Shown here piece after piece: positions 1 to 7,717 of a stretch of 18,864 bases of DNA. Made by a program: the position numbers and the translations under genes. Below the pieces are notes generated by a model. The model was not told where the DNA came from and searched no databases. It was given only the letters and a program-made list of their open reading frames with translations. The stretch comes from UBA1426 sp050953365 (GTDB taxonomy: Bacteria; Bacillota; Clostridia; Peptostreptococcales; Anaerovoracaceae): assembly GCA_050953365.1 (NCBI GenBank), contig JBMNMN010000020.1, positions 1-18,864 on the forward strand, given 5' to 3'. The first letter of the stretch is position 1. Each line of letters opens with the position of its first letter.

Positions 1-57
1 GACCGGCTGTTTACGGACTCCATGCAGTCGGAATGAAAAAAATAAAAGCTCTGCAAC

Positions 58-92
58 AAAGAACTGCCCCGGGTCGCCCGAGGCAGTTCTTT
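58..92 (-). terminator. Hairpin terminator downstream of the CASDH-like gene
   Basis: Arms AAAGAACTGCC (58-68) and GGCAGTTCTTT (82-92) pair perfectly. After one mismatch (C69/A81) the stem continues with CGGG/CCCG around a TCG loop. It lies about 40 bases past the stop codon of the minus-strand dehydrogenase gene. Read on the minus strand it is followed by TTTGTTGC and then a TTTTATTTTTTT stretch, so termination of that gene is the likely role. Bases 1-57 hold nothing else recognisable. Confidence 0.8.
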
Positions 93-132
93 GTATGGAT
101 ATGAAATGCGAAGCTAAGTCTGATTGCCCGCT

Positions 133-1410
133 TTATTTTGCAGCCAACAATGCTTTCTGATGCAGCATCTCTGCATATTCGGAATCTTTCTCTTCCAATC
201 CTGCGGGGAACTCGTACTTGGCAAGTCTCTCTACATAGGGATCCGGATCGAAGGACTCGGGGCCGTGTACGCCGTCAAGATACCAGATGTCCTTTGCGAT
301 GAGTTCCAGCATGATGACCGGGCTTACAGCGGTCTGAGCCACAACGGAGTTGGTTCCGTACTTGGCCATGCATTCTTGGTTGTCCGCAATCTGATAGAGG
401 TAAACGGATCTTCTCAGGCCGTCTTTCGTTCCGGTAACCCAAGTACCGGCGCAGCCTTTTCCGATCATGTTCTTGGATACTTCCTGAGGATCGGGAACAA
501 CCTTTACGAGGAAGTCTCTGGGAGCGATCTCAGCATCGCCTACCTTGATCTTCTTTTCGGCCTCTGCCATGCCCACATCACGCAGGTTCAGAAGCAGTTG
601 TCTCATCTCGCGAGGAACTCCGTATTTAAATGTAACTCTGTTGCAATCGATTACTCTGGGTACAAGCATGACTTCTTCATGCTCTACGTTGATAACTTCG
701 ATATCGCCGATGCCACCGGGGAAGCTGAAAATTTCAGGCTCGGAGAAGTTCTCTGTGGTGAACCAGCCCTTTCCTTTTTCCCAAACCACAGGCGGATTCA
801 GGCACTCTTCGATAGTGGTCCATACGGAGAATCCAAAGGCAACGCCTTCGTATCCCGGGATCTCATAGTTGTCGCCGTCTCTTACGTTGACTTCATCGAT
901 CTCGTCAAAGAGATGCTTCTGCGCATATGCGGCAAATACGTCCGCCATTCCGGGTTCTACGCCGGAGCCGACCAGAGCCATGATACCCTTTTCTTTCCAT
1001 GCTTCATGTCTCTCAAACTGATAGTCGCCCAGCTTGATATGCGCCAGTTCGAAAGGCTTTTCGGGATGTCTCTTGCTCAGCGTCATGGCGCAGTCCATGT
1101 AACCGATACCTAACTCATAGCAAGTGTCAAAGATGGTCTCGTTGAATTCCGGCTCAACCGTATTGAGAACCCAAGTGATGTCGTGTTTCTTAACCACTGC
1201 TTTGATGCTTTCGGGATCTCTGGCGTCGATCTTTTCCGGAACAAAGCGAGGATCATTTACATCTTTTGCAACAGTTTCCGCTCTGGCCACATTGTAGTCA
1301 GAAAGAACTACTTTCTGCGCCCATTCGCCTTCTTTTCCGGCTCTTTTGATGATCTTTGCTACAGATGTACCAACACCACCGATACCGATAATTAACAGCC
1401 TCATGTCCAT
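133..1410 (-). CDS. Saccharopine dehydrogenase family protein, carboxy(nor)spermidine dehydrogenase-like
   Basis: A 425-residue cytosolic NAD(P)-dependent oxidoreductase. The N-terminus carries a Rossmann glycine motif, GIGGVG, at residues 9-14. Further signatures are GVEPGMADVFAAYA in the middle, and AGTWVTGTKDG and ESFDPDPY near the C-terminus. By memory of the family, these resemble carboxynorspermidine dehydrogenase (CASDH) of Vibrio (GFDPG...VFAAYA, GTWVQGKKDG, DPDPF) more than lysine-pathway saccharopine dehydrogenase. CASDH enzymes reductively condense aspartate semialdehyde with a diamine. The usual partner decarboxylase nspC is not in the window, so the substrate is inferred only. 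The start at 1410 is supported by AGGGAGGG six bases upstream. A second ATG at codon 3 is possible. The gene is monocistronic, with a hairpin terminator after it. The AraC-type regulator upstream on the same strand is a possible controller. Confidence 0.85.
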   Translation of the reverse strand: MDMRLLIIGIGGVGTSVAKIIKRAGKEGEWAQKVVLSDYNVARAETVAKDVNDPRFVPEKIDARDPESIKAVVKKHDITWVLNTVEPEFNETIFDTCYELGIGYMDCAMTLSKRHPEKPFELAHIKLGDYQFERHEAWKEKGIMALVGSGVEPGMADVFAAYAQKHLFDEIDEVNVRDGDNYEIPGYEGVAFGFSVWTTIEECLNPPVVWEKGKGWFTTENFSEPEIFSFPGGIGDIEVINVEHEEVMLVPRVIDCNRVTFKYGVPREMRQLLLNLRDVGMAEAEKKIKVGDAEIAPRDFLVKVVPDPQEVSKNMIGKGCAGTWVTGTKDGLRRSVYLYQIADNQECMAKYGTNSVVAQTAVSPVIMLELIAKDIWYLDGVHGPESFDPDPYVERLAKYEFPAGLEEKDSEYAEMLHQKALLAAK

Positions 1411-1728
1411 ATTAATCCCTCCCTGCGATATAATAAATAATTAGGATTGGTAACATATCCTTCGGTATTCTGCCAAAATCGCGAAAGGTTTTTCGACTCT
1501 TATCGACAGAATAATGCCCGAATTTTCAAAAAATTTCACGCATATGATAGCTACCGTCTATTAACTTCAGCCTACTATATTAATTCAGAATATTCAATTA
1601 TATATTTGCTCAAAAAAAGTACTGATTTGCTGTTATGCTTACATATTCGGTCTTACAACCACAAAGCAATCCTCAGATCCACCTGCCCCCTGCAGAGCCG
1701 CCCATCTCAAACAAACTTATTTAAAATC
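1411..1728. other. Intergenic region without a recognised gene
   Basis: This 318-base AT-rich stretch lies between the AraC-type regulator's stop and the dehydrogenase's start, both on the minus strand. It must contain the dehydrogenase promoter, but I could not pick a convincing -35/-10 pair. A TTGGCA element near 1470 has no good partner. A T7 run on the minus strand (about 1613-1619) follows a long imperfect stem and might end the regulator transcript. No conserved small ORF or RNA gene was recognised. Confidence 0.5.
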
Positions 1729-3267
1729 CTATTTTACAGGATCGATTATGACCAGTTCCATGCTGCTCCCCGGCTGCTGCGTCTTCACATTCAAAGTCTG
1801 AGAAGCCGTCACAATATCTACGGAAATCACAGGAGACTCCATCCAGCCTCTTACAAGATTTTCTCGATTGTTCGCTTTTCTTTTTCCGTTGCATAGCCGA
1901 TTGTATCTGGCCAAAATGGCTTCTTTTGTGAATCGGCAGCGGGCAATGCGAAATTGGCCGTTAAGCCCCGCAAATCGAATAAAAAACTCCATCTGCTTAT
2001 CATATTGTCTGATTTCTTCTTCCGTAATGCTCTGCGTCAGAAGCGTCGGAGGGGTTTTCACTAACTTTTCGCTGAAATTGTAGAAGAAAATATTGTAACT
2101 CGGGGGAGTGCCGTGACCCCCTGCAGTGTGCCGCATAATGATATAGCCCGGATCTCCGGCCACAAAATCCTCCTCACGCACCTTTATGGAACCAAACACC
2201 TCCGCCATGGGCTTCATATATTCGCAGGCCATCAGCGACGTAAACGTATCATAGAGACTGCTTTTTCTCCAATAAACCTCCTCCGTGTCAAACTCCACCG
2301 ACACAACTTTGATCTTGTCGCTTCGGACCACATCAAAAATATCCTCCACATGGCTGCGCAGTAAGTCTTCTGCCTGCTTACCCGTTAACAAAGTGAAGCG
2401 GCCCATGGTGTTCCTGCTCCGTACACGCCCGGTATATTTCTTCCGATATTCCGCCGGATGCATACCGAACCACTTTGTGAAATATTTCAGATAATACCGA
2501 ACCGCCGAAAATCCCGACTCCATGGAAATCGTACTGATTTTTTTGTCCGTGCCCAAAAGCAGCTTTTCCGACTCTTCCACCCGGATAAAATTAAGGAACT
2601 CCTGGAAGCTGAGGCCGGTGGCCTCTTTAATGAAATGCGAGAGGTAATAAATGCTTAAATGCTCTCTTTCGGCAATTTCCGTCAATGTGAGACGGCGGTT
2701 GTAGTTTTCATACATATATTCGGTAATTCGGTTTAGACGACTGGCAAGAAACTCGTTCCCCTTATTTCTCGGTTCATGGACAAACTTGCCGTTCTCCATT
2801 ACAAAGAATTGGAAATTCTGTATCAAACAATCGATCAGCCCATGGGCAAGCTCCACAACTCTCTTCTCGTAACCCTGCTTGCCTTTGAGAGTTTCCAAAG
2901 CGATCCGGGCAAGCAATTCCTGCAACTCCTCGACACTTTCGTCTTCGGCGCCATTCATATCGGTTACAAAGAAACTGTTTCGAAGGATTTCATAATATCG
3001 GGCAAAGTAGGAAAGGTTTAACTGTAAGATAAGAACCACATTGGACTCGTCCAGGCGATAATAGCTGTGAATTTCTCTATCGTTGAGTATATATATATCT
3101 CCTTCTTCCATGTCATAGGTATAGTAACCGTTCTTCAGCCTTACGCTCCCCTGCAGAACGTATACCACTTCCAGATCGTTGTGGAAATGGATGGGATACT
3201 CGTCAATGTTCATAATAGAACAGTTCACCGGCAGATCTTCTTTGTAGATAATATGTTCTTTTAACAT
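1729..3267 (-). CDS. AraC-family regulator with cupin sensor and GH39-like C-terminal tail
   Basis: A 512-residue transcription factor, far longer than the usual 280-300. Residues 1-95 form a cupin-like sensor (YPIHFHNDLEVVYVLQG, then EGDIYILNDREIHSYY). Residues 180-277 are the double helix-turn-helix DNA-binding domain (LTLTEIAEREHLSIYYLSHF, ending GMHPAEYRKKY). Residues 290-512 are unusual. They include GDPGYIIMRH, SYNIFFYNFS, GQFRIARCRF and a final strand SSMELVII. This recalls the C-terminal beta-sandwich of Firmicutes AraC-GH39 beta-xylosidase fusions, but there is no room for the catalytic barrel. The ligand is unknown and a sugar is only a guess. The start at 3267 has AAAGGAC eight bases upstream, and a TATAAT lies at 3292-3297 with a weak -35. 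The dyads at 3381-3421 may be operators for self-regulation or for control of the downstream dehydrogenase gene. Confidence 0.85.
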   Translation of the reverse strand: MLKEHIIYKEDLPVNCSIMNIDEYPIHFHNDLEVVYVLQGSVRLKNGYYTYDMEEGDIYILNDREIHSYYRLDESNVVLILQLNLSYFARYYEILRNSFFVTDMNGAEDESVEELQELLARIALETLKGKQGYEKRVVELAHGLIDCLIQNFQFFVMENGKFVHEPRNKGNEFLASRLNRITEYMYENYNRRLTLTEIAEREHLSIYYLSHFIKEATGLSFQEFLNFIRVEESEKLLLGTDKKISTISMESGFSAVRYYLKYFTKWFGMHPAEYRKKYTGRVRSRNTMGRFTLLTGKQAEDLLRSHVEDIFDVVRSDKIKVVSVEFDTEEVYWRKSSLYDTFTSLMACEYMKPMAEVFGSIKVREEDFVAGDPGYIIMRHTAGGHGTPPSYNIFFYNFSEKLVKTPPTLLTQSITEEEIRQYDKQMEFFIRFAGLNGQFRIARCRFTKEAILARYNRLCNGKRKANNRENLVRGWMESPVISVDIVTASQTLNVKTQQPGSSMELVIIDPVK

Positions 3268-3380
3268 GGCTTGTCCTTTCTTTGGCCTTGCATTATATCC
3301 TACAACATATCAAACAGCATTCCTATATGGTCAGTAGCGGCGAAGCGGCAAGCAGTAGTATTATGTTAACTAATGTTTGG

Positions 3381-3422
3381 ATGTTTGCGAACATATTTCA
3401 ACATTATAACAATGTCGAAATA
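3381..3422. promoter_or_regulatory. Two adjacent dyads upstream of the AraC-type regulator
   Basis: Arms ATTTCAACATT (3395-3405) and AATGTCGAAAT (3411-3421) are complementary at 10 of 11 positions around a 5-base spacer. Immediately next to them ATGTTTGCGAACAT (3381-3394) is a near-palindrome with 5-base arms. They lie 110-155 bases before the regulator start and have no T-run, so protein-binding sites are more likely than a terminator. The bound protein is not known. Confidence 0.4.
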
Positions 3423-3438
3423 TAAAGCTTTTTGTCAC

Positions 3439-3568
3439 TTTTCCACACGAAAAAAATATTGTATACAAAGTTATTCACGGGGGCTTGTGGATAATAAAAA
3501 AGCCTTATAACATTGAAATTCAGCACTCTTCGCCTATAATTTCAAATAACAGGAAAAAGTTATCCACA
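3439..3568. promoter_or_regulatory. Cluster of DnaA boxes
   Basis: Two exact consensus boxes TTATCCACA occur, at 3560-3568 on the plus strand and 3486-3494 on the minus strand. TTTTCCACA (3439-3447) is one base off and TTATTCACG (3471-3479) two bases off. An AT-rich run (about 3449-3470) lies between the first two. The cluster sits in the 334-base gap between cwlD and the AraC-type regulator. DnaA binding is established for this 9-mer. Whether the site acts as an origin, a DnaA-titrating cluster or a DnaA-regulated promoter is inference. No dnaA or dnaN is nearby, which argues against the main chromosomal origin. Confidence 0.55.
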
Positions 3569-3601
3569 GGCTGTTCTCATTTTATTCAAACCCTGCAAAT
3601 A

Positions 3602-4363
3602 CTACCCGCGATTATCGATAATCTGAAGAGGCGGTTTCCCTTCTTTTCCTGTATATTCCATAATTCCGCGGTAGATGCACTCCGCTATTTTACGCTGATA
3701 TTCATCCCGGCTCAGCAGAGCTGCCTCCTCCCGGTTAGAAAGAAAGCCACATTCGACAATGACAATGGGCACCACAGGATTTTTAAACAGCAGAACATCC
3801 CGTTTGGCTAAAGCTGCCCGATCGGTGCCGTCGGAAAGCCCTTCGATCAAATTGGCCTGGATGGCTTCGGCCAATCGTTTGCTTTGGTCTTGAATGCTCT
3901 GTTCTCCGCATCCGGGATAAAAGGTTTGAGCCCCACGCACACCGGGATCCTGTTTAAAGCTGTTAAGGTGAATGCTGACTGCCACTAAAGGCTTGACTTC
4001 TTCAATGATTTTCTTCCTCGCCAGCAGGTCTTCCGTTTTCAAGCTGCGAATGCTCTGCCTGTTCTTATCCGGATATAGGCCCACATCCTCCTCCCGGGTC
4101 ATGACAACGGTCCAGCCGTCCCCTTCCGCCATTTGACGTATCTTTAGGGCAATGTTCAAATTAATATGCTTTTCGCATACCCCCGTGGCGCTTTCTGCGC
4201 CCCCGTCAACTCCGCCGTGACCCGGATCCAGCAGCAGCACATCGTCTTTCGACAGGGATTTCATAGCCAGAATTTCCAATTGCATGGGAGTGATCAATAT
4301 CACGATTGCTATGACCAGCAAAGTAGCGATTGCTCCAAAAGCCCATTTCCACCCGTTCACCAT
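3602..4363 (-). CDS. cwlD: N-acetylmuramoyl-L-alanine amidase CwlD
   Basis: A 253-residue membrane-anchored amidase of the Amidase_3 family. One N-terminal membrane segment (about residues 7-24) is followed by the zinc-dependent catalytic domain. Visible family residues are H49 in DPGHGG, E64 in CEKH, H132 in SIHLNS and E204 in VECGFLSN. In spore formers CwlD removes peptide side chains from spore-cortex peptidoglycan so that muramic-delta-lactam can form, which germination needs. Length and architecture match CwlD. The reading frame is open for 27 more codons upstream, but GGGGGAGG seven bases before the ATG at 4363 and the position of the membrane anchor decide for this start. The gene is divergent from the AlaX-type gene. 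A TATAAT at 4512-4517 on the minus strand is a possible -10, without a good -35. Sporulation sigma factor sites were not resolved. Confidence 0.88.
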   Translation of the reverse strand: MVNGWKWAFGAIATLLVIAIVILITPMQLEILAMKSLSKDDVLLLDPGHGGVDGGAESATGVCEKHINLNIALKIRQMAEGDGWTVVMTREEDVGLYPDKNRQSIRSLKTEDLLARKKIIEEVKPLVAVSIHLNSFKQDPGVRGAQTFYPGCGEQSIQDQSKRLAEAIQANLIEGLSDGTDRAALAKRDVLLFKNPVVPIVIVECGFLSNREEAALLSRDEYQRKIAECIYRGIMEYTGKEGKPPLQIIDNRG

Positions 4364-4535
4364 ATCCCATCCTCCCCCGGTACCCTGCAATCTCTGCAGA
4401 ATACTTGCATTCGTCGGCCGCGGCACCGCGCCGAATCCTGCCACATTTTATGCAGGAGGACAAGTTAGTATGACAATATTAAAGACGCACAGCAAACCAG
4501 TACTGTTTTTCATTATACACCAAGGTCGCCATCCA

Positions 4536-4544
4536 TGCTATACT
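4536..4544 (+). promoter_or_regulatory. Possible extended -10 promoter for the AlaX operon
   Basis: TGC followed by TATACT (4539-4544) fits an extended -10 element about 93 bases before the AlaX-type start. No good -35 hexamer is present. The element lies within an imperfect inverted repeat (ATCCAT...ACTT / AAGTATGGAT, about 4531-4560), which could be an operator. Confidence 0.35.
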
Positions 4545-4588
4545 TAAAACAAGTATGGATCGCACATCCTAATTTTTAGGGCAAGTTG

Positions 4589-4609
4589 AAGACGGTCACG
4601 CCGTTTTTT
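4589..4609 (+). promoter_or_regulatory. Small terminator-like hairpin in the AlaX leader
   Basis: AAGACGG (4589-4595) pairs with CCGTTTT (4601-4607), with one G-T wobble, around the loop TCACG. The T-run extends to 4609. It lies between the possible promoter and the ribosome binding site of the AlaX-type gene, so it could act as a weak attenuator. The stem is short. Confidence 0.25.
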
Positions 4610-4636
4610 CCATGAAATCAATCAAGAGGTATTAAA

Positions 4637-5935
4637 ATGGGCAGAACGATAAAATTGTACCAGCAGGATCCCTATCTAAAATCATGCGACAGCAGGATTG
4701 TGGCGGTGATTACCGATGAGAAGGAAATAGCCAAATTAGGCGGAATCGATGAAAGCGATACGTTCTGTTTGGTCCTGGACCAGACTGTTTTCTTTCCCGA
4801 AGGCGGCGGACAACCCTCCGACCTGGGCCAGATTTCCGGAACATCCGGAACTTTTGAACTGGTATATGCATTCGAAAAAGAGGGCATCGTTTATCACCAA
4901 TTGAAGATAAATCCGGATGCCGGGACAACCGCCGCAAAAGAAATCCTGCATGAATTGACGGGAGCGGCGGTGCAATGCCGGTTGGACTGGAACAGGCGTT
5001 TTTCCCATATGCAGCGGCACTGCGGCGAGCATATTCTCTCCGCTGCGTTTTATGAACTGTACGGAGGTGTCAACAGAGGCTTCCACATGGGAACGGATTA
5101 TATGACCATTGACATCAACCTGGAGGAAAATCCGGAATTTACACAGATGACCGATGAGATGATGCGAAGGGCCGAATGGGAAGCCAACCGGATGGTTTGG
5201 GATAACCTGCCCGTCACTACGCGTTATTTTAAGCGCAAAGAAGAAGCAGAGGGACTTCCCATGCGGAAAGCGCTGGCCATTGAAGAAGACATCGTCCTGG
5301 TTTGCGTGGGCGATGAGAGTAAAGCCGCCGGCTGCGTGGCCTGCTGCGGTACCCATCCCCGCAGAACCGGCGAAGTGGGCCTCATTAAGATCTACCGCTG
5401 GGATAACTATAAAGGCATGACACGCATTACCTTTGACGCGGGCCCCAATGCCCTTGAAAACTGCCGCTCGGAGGCCGATCTTATTAAAAGCCTTTGCAGG
5501 CACTACTCCGCGGACGCGGAAACGCTTATGGCCAAAATTCAGCTGCGGGAACAAAAAAACGGCGAGGTGCGACAGGAACTGTATGAACTGAAACAGGCGT
5601 ACCTGACGGAAAAGGCCCAAGAGATTAGGGAAAAGCTGGCCGAGTTCAACGGTGTATTGATAGAGAAATACGAGCTTTTGAAGACGGACGATTTGCTGGC
5701 GCTGAGCAAGCTGCTGCCGGAATTGTCCGGCAAGTTGCTTTCCCTGGTTTCCGTAAAGGAAAATACCCTGCTCCTGCTCTCCGGCGGAATGCCGGATTGC
5801 AACAAGATCATAAAGGACAACGCCGCTGTCTGGCGCGGTAAAGGCGGAGGCAGGGCAAACAGCGCCAGGGTCATGTTCCCCACGGCAGAGGATATGGGCT
5901 GTTTTCTGGATTATATTAAAAAAGCCTATTCGTAG
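4637..5935 (+). CDS. Alanyl-tRNA editing protein, AlaX-L type with DHHA1 domain
   Basis: A 432-residue free-standing relative of the AlaRS editing domain. Such proteins hydrolyse mischarged Ser- or Gly-tRNA(Ala) in the cytosol. Residues 1-110 form the N-terminal beta-barrel (FFPEGGGQPSDLG at 52-64). The second-additional-domain fold follows, with likely zinc ligands H128 and H132 (HCGEH) and C236 and H240 (CCGTH). A helical linker (about 290-360) leads to a C-terminal DHHA1 domain (LLSGGMPDCNK, then WRGKGGGRANSARVMF). It is somewhat longer than the roughly 390-400 residues common for AlaX-L. The start is supported by AGAGG eight bases upstream. The next gene begins 15 bases after the stop, so the two are probably co-transcribed. 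The family assignment is secure, but the editing substrate is not visible from sequence. Confidence 0.88.
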   Translation: MGRTIKLYQQDPYLKSCDSRIVAVITDEKEIAKLGGIDESDTFCLVLDQTVFFPEGGGQPSDLGQISGTSGTFELVYAFEKEGIVYHQLKINPDAGTTAAKEILHELTGAAVQCRLDWNRRFSHMQRHCGEHILSAAFYELYGGVNRGFHMGTDYMTIDINLEENPEFTQMTDEMMRRAEWEANRMVWDNLPVTTRYFKRKEEAEGLPMRKALAIEEDIVLVCVGDESKAAGCVACCGTHPRRTGEVGLIKIYRWDNYKGMTRITFDAGPNALENCRSEADLIKSLCRHYSADAETLMAKIQLREQKNGEVRQELYELKQAYLTEKAQEIREKLAEFNGVLIEKYELLKTDDLLALSKLLPELSGKLLSLVSVKENTLLLLSGGMPDCNKIIKDNAAVWRGKGGGRANSARVMFPTAEDMGCFLDYIKKAYS

Positions 5936-5950
5936 CACAGGAGAGCAGCC

Positions 5951-6427
5951 ATGAGAAAAGAAATAAAGCTCTATAACATCATATTGCCTTTATGGAGCTT
6001 TTACGTAATTCCATCATTATTGTGGATCATCATATTGCCTGCCAATTTTATTATTGACAGCATTGTCTTTCTTGCCGCGCTGGCTGTTTATAAAATACCT
6101 GAAAAAAAGATAAAATATACAAAGTGTATTTTGCGGATATGGGCATATGGATTCCTGGCCGACATCATCGGCGCAGGATTTCTTCTTTTATTGCTTTTTT
6201 TGGGCTATGTTTCAGACATTGCCTACAATCCTCTGAGCAGCCCTGCAGCCTTTGCAGTTACTACAATAGGTGTAATGCTGGCCGGAATATGCATTTACCT
6301 TTTTAATTATAAAAAGGTTATGCCCCTGATTGAGTTAGATGACAATAGAAGAAAAAAAGTTTCGCTGATAATAGCAATCTTTACAACACCTTATACAATG
6401 TATATCCCCTCAGAATTATTTTTTTAA
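5951..6427 (+). CDS. Small integral membrane protein of unknown function
   Basis: A 158-residue hydrophobic protein with about five membrane segments (near residues 10-30, 33-48, 66-88, 99-120 and 136-150). They are separated by short basic loops such as KIPEKKIKYTK and DDNRRKKVS. I recall similar small membrane proteins in Clostridia but cannot name a function. The start at 5951 has AGGAG seven bases upstream. The gene follows the AlaX-type gene by 15 bases and ends before a strong bidirectional terminator, so it is the last gene of that unit. Base composition is more AT-rich than the AlaX-type gene, with many ATA and TTT codons. Both the hydrophobic content and a different history could explain that. 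Confidence 0.75.
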   Translation: MRKEIKLYNIILPLWSFYVIPSLLWIIILPANFIIDSIVFLAALAVYKIPEKKIKYTKCILRIWAYGFLADIIGAGFLLLLLFLGYVSDIAYNPLSSPAAFAVTTIGVMLAGICIYLFNYKKVMPLIELDDNRRKKVSLIIAIFTTPYTMYIPSELFF

Positions 6428-6462
6428 TTAAAATTGCGGTTATCAAAAGACCCGTAAATCAA

Positions 6463-6494
6463 AAATCGCAACCTTTTTATTAAGGCTGCGATTT
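6463..6494. terminator. Bidirectional terminator between convergent genes
   Basis: AAATCGCA (6463-6470) pairs with TGCGATTT (6487-6494). After an A/C mismatch, CCTT (6472-6475) pairs with AAGG (6482-6485) around a TTTATT loop. A-rich sequence on the left and T-rich sequence on the right serve the minus and plus strands respectively. It separates the membrane-protein gene from the lytic transglycosylase gene. Confidence 0.85.
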
Positions 6495-6536
6495 CTGTTA
6501 TTGTGCTTTTATTTATTCTATTTCTTCTCAGTTCTG

Positions 6537-7700
6537 TTACTCTCCCAATCCGTAGCCGTTTTTGACCAGGAAATTGGTAATTGAATTCTCTGCCCCTGCA
6601 ATCTTATTCGCATATCTGGTGCTGTAGCTTCCCCTGCTGACAGCCAGCGGACCCTGGTTATATGCCGCTAGCGCCACAGTTTTGTTTTCGTATTGGGCTA
6701 TCTTATCTCCGATATACTTTGCACCAAACTCGATATTCACATGGGGATCAAAGAGCTCACTGCGTGAAATCCCATAACCTGCTGCGGTCTTAGGCATAAT
6801 TTGCATGATTCCCACCGGTCCCGCTCCTCCGCCTACTGCATCGCAACGGAAGGTGCTTTCCTTCTCGGCCATAGCCATCAGCAGAATTTCGTCCACGCCG
6901 TTGACGTCCGCTTCATGTTTGAACAGGAAGACCAGCATGGTAGCCCATCCGGTAGAAAGGTTTTTGTTTTTGGATAGGATGTAGTTGACCAGCCCTCTGT
7001 TGTAATCCGACTCTTCCTTATCAAAGAAGGTCGTAGCGGCCACTCCTGCCTTTGTACTGATATACAAGCCGGAATAGTCGTCGTAGAAGGCATCCCAACG
7101 GAAACAATTCTCACCCGTAAAGGCTCGAACAGGAAGATAGAACACGTCTCCCGCCCGGAGCAACGGATACTCTTCAAGATCCAGCTTATCCACCACTAAC
7201 TCCGGTACTTCAATAAACTCCGATTCGGCTTTTTCTTTTATCTGCCGGAGTTGTCCGCCGATATCCAGGTCGGCAGCCGTGAGCATGACTCCATGCAAGA
7301 CCAGGTCCACATTAATATCCTTTTCTTCCTCCGCCATTGTAAGGACGGTAATATCCTTTAATACGGCGGCTGCAACATTTTCAAGGTTGCTCTTCAGGAC
7401 CTTTTCCTGCAGTCCGGTCCTCGTCGGTTCTTTCTTTAAGATTTTTAATGTGCGGCTTTCCCAATCCATTTCAACTGAAAAGCCTAGGATTTCACCTATC
7501 TCCTCCGTTAACGGGACGTAGGCGGAACCCTGGTACAGAAAAAATGGATGTTCTAAATAATAATTTGCAAGTCTATTGCCATTGATGTCAATATTTCTAT
7601 TTAGAAATTGTCCTTCAACGTTCTCTTCTGCATAGATGGTAATGGTGGAAAAAAGTACAATGGTCACTGAAAGCCACACAGATAATAGCTTCTTTACCAT
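6537..7700 (-). CDS. Secreted lytic transglycosylase (SLT domain) with stalk-like N-terminal domain
   Basis: A 387-residue exported cell-wall enzyme. A signal peptide (MVKKLLSVWLSVTIVLFST, residues 1-24) is followed by a region with copper-amine-oxidase-N-like motifs: AYVPLTEEIGEILGFSVEMD near 60-79, and a second short one, YLPVRAFTGE, near 188-197. The C-terminal third is an SLT lysozyme-like domain. Visible motifs are AEKES (catalytic Glu near residue 281), GIMQIMP and LAAYNQGP. It should cleave the glycan strand between MurNAc and GlcNAc, leaving anhydro-MurNAc. The frame is open for ten more codons upstream, but AAAGGAG nine bases before the ATG at 7700 and the signal peptide decide this start. 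The gene stands alone, with a palindrome at its promoter. The stalk-like domain may bind the wall, which is inference. Confidence 0.87.
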   Translation of the reverse strand: MVKKLLSVWLSVTIVLFSTITIYAEENVEGQFLNRNIDINGNRLANYYLEHPFFLYQGSAYVPLTEEIGEILGFSVEMDWESRTLKILKKEPTRTGLQEKVLKSNLENVAAAVLKDITVLTMAEEEKDINVDLVLHGVMLTAADLDIGGQLRQIKEKAESEFIEVPELVVDKLDLEEYPLLRAGDVFYLPVRAFTGENCFRWDAFYDDYSGLYISTKAGVAATTFFDKEESDYNRGLVNYILSKNKNLSTGWATMLVFLFKHEADVNGVDEILLMAMAEKESTFRCDAVGGGAGPVGIMQIMPKTAAGYGISRSELFDPHVNIEFGAKYIGDKIAQYENKTVALAAYNQGPLAVSRGSYSTRYANKIAGAENSITNFLVKNGYGLGE

Positions 7701-7717
7701 ATCTTTTTTCTCCTTTC

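Noticed and set aside
3332..3358. Short direct repeats (AGCGGC twice, flanked by CAGTAG) before the AraC-type regulator
   Set aside because: Too short and isolated to distinguish from chance.
4364..4444. 27-residue N-terminal extension of CwlD
   Set aside because: It would bury the membrane anchor behind a polar, Gly-rich tail; GGGGGAGG precedes the ATG at 4363.
4736..5938. 400-codon minus-strand frame opposite the AlaX-type gene, and similar long frames at 124-1113 and 8030-8869 on plus
   Set aside because: Each lies antisense to a gene with clear family motifs and proper ribosome binding sites; none has its own.
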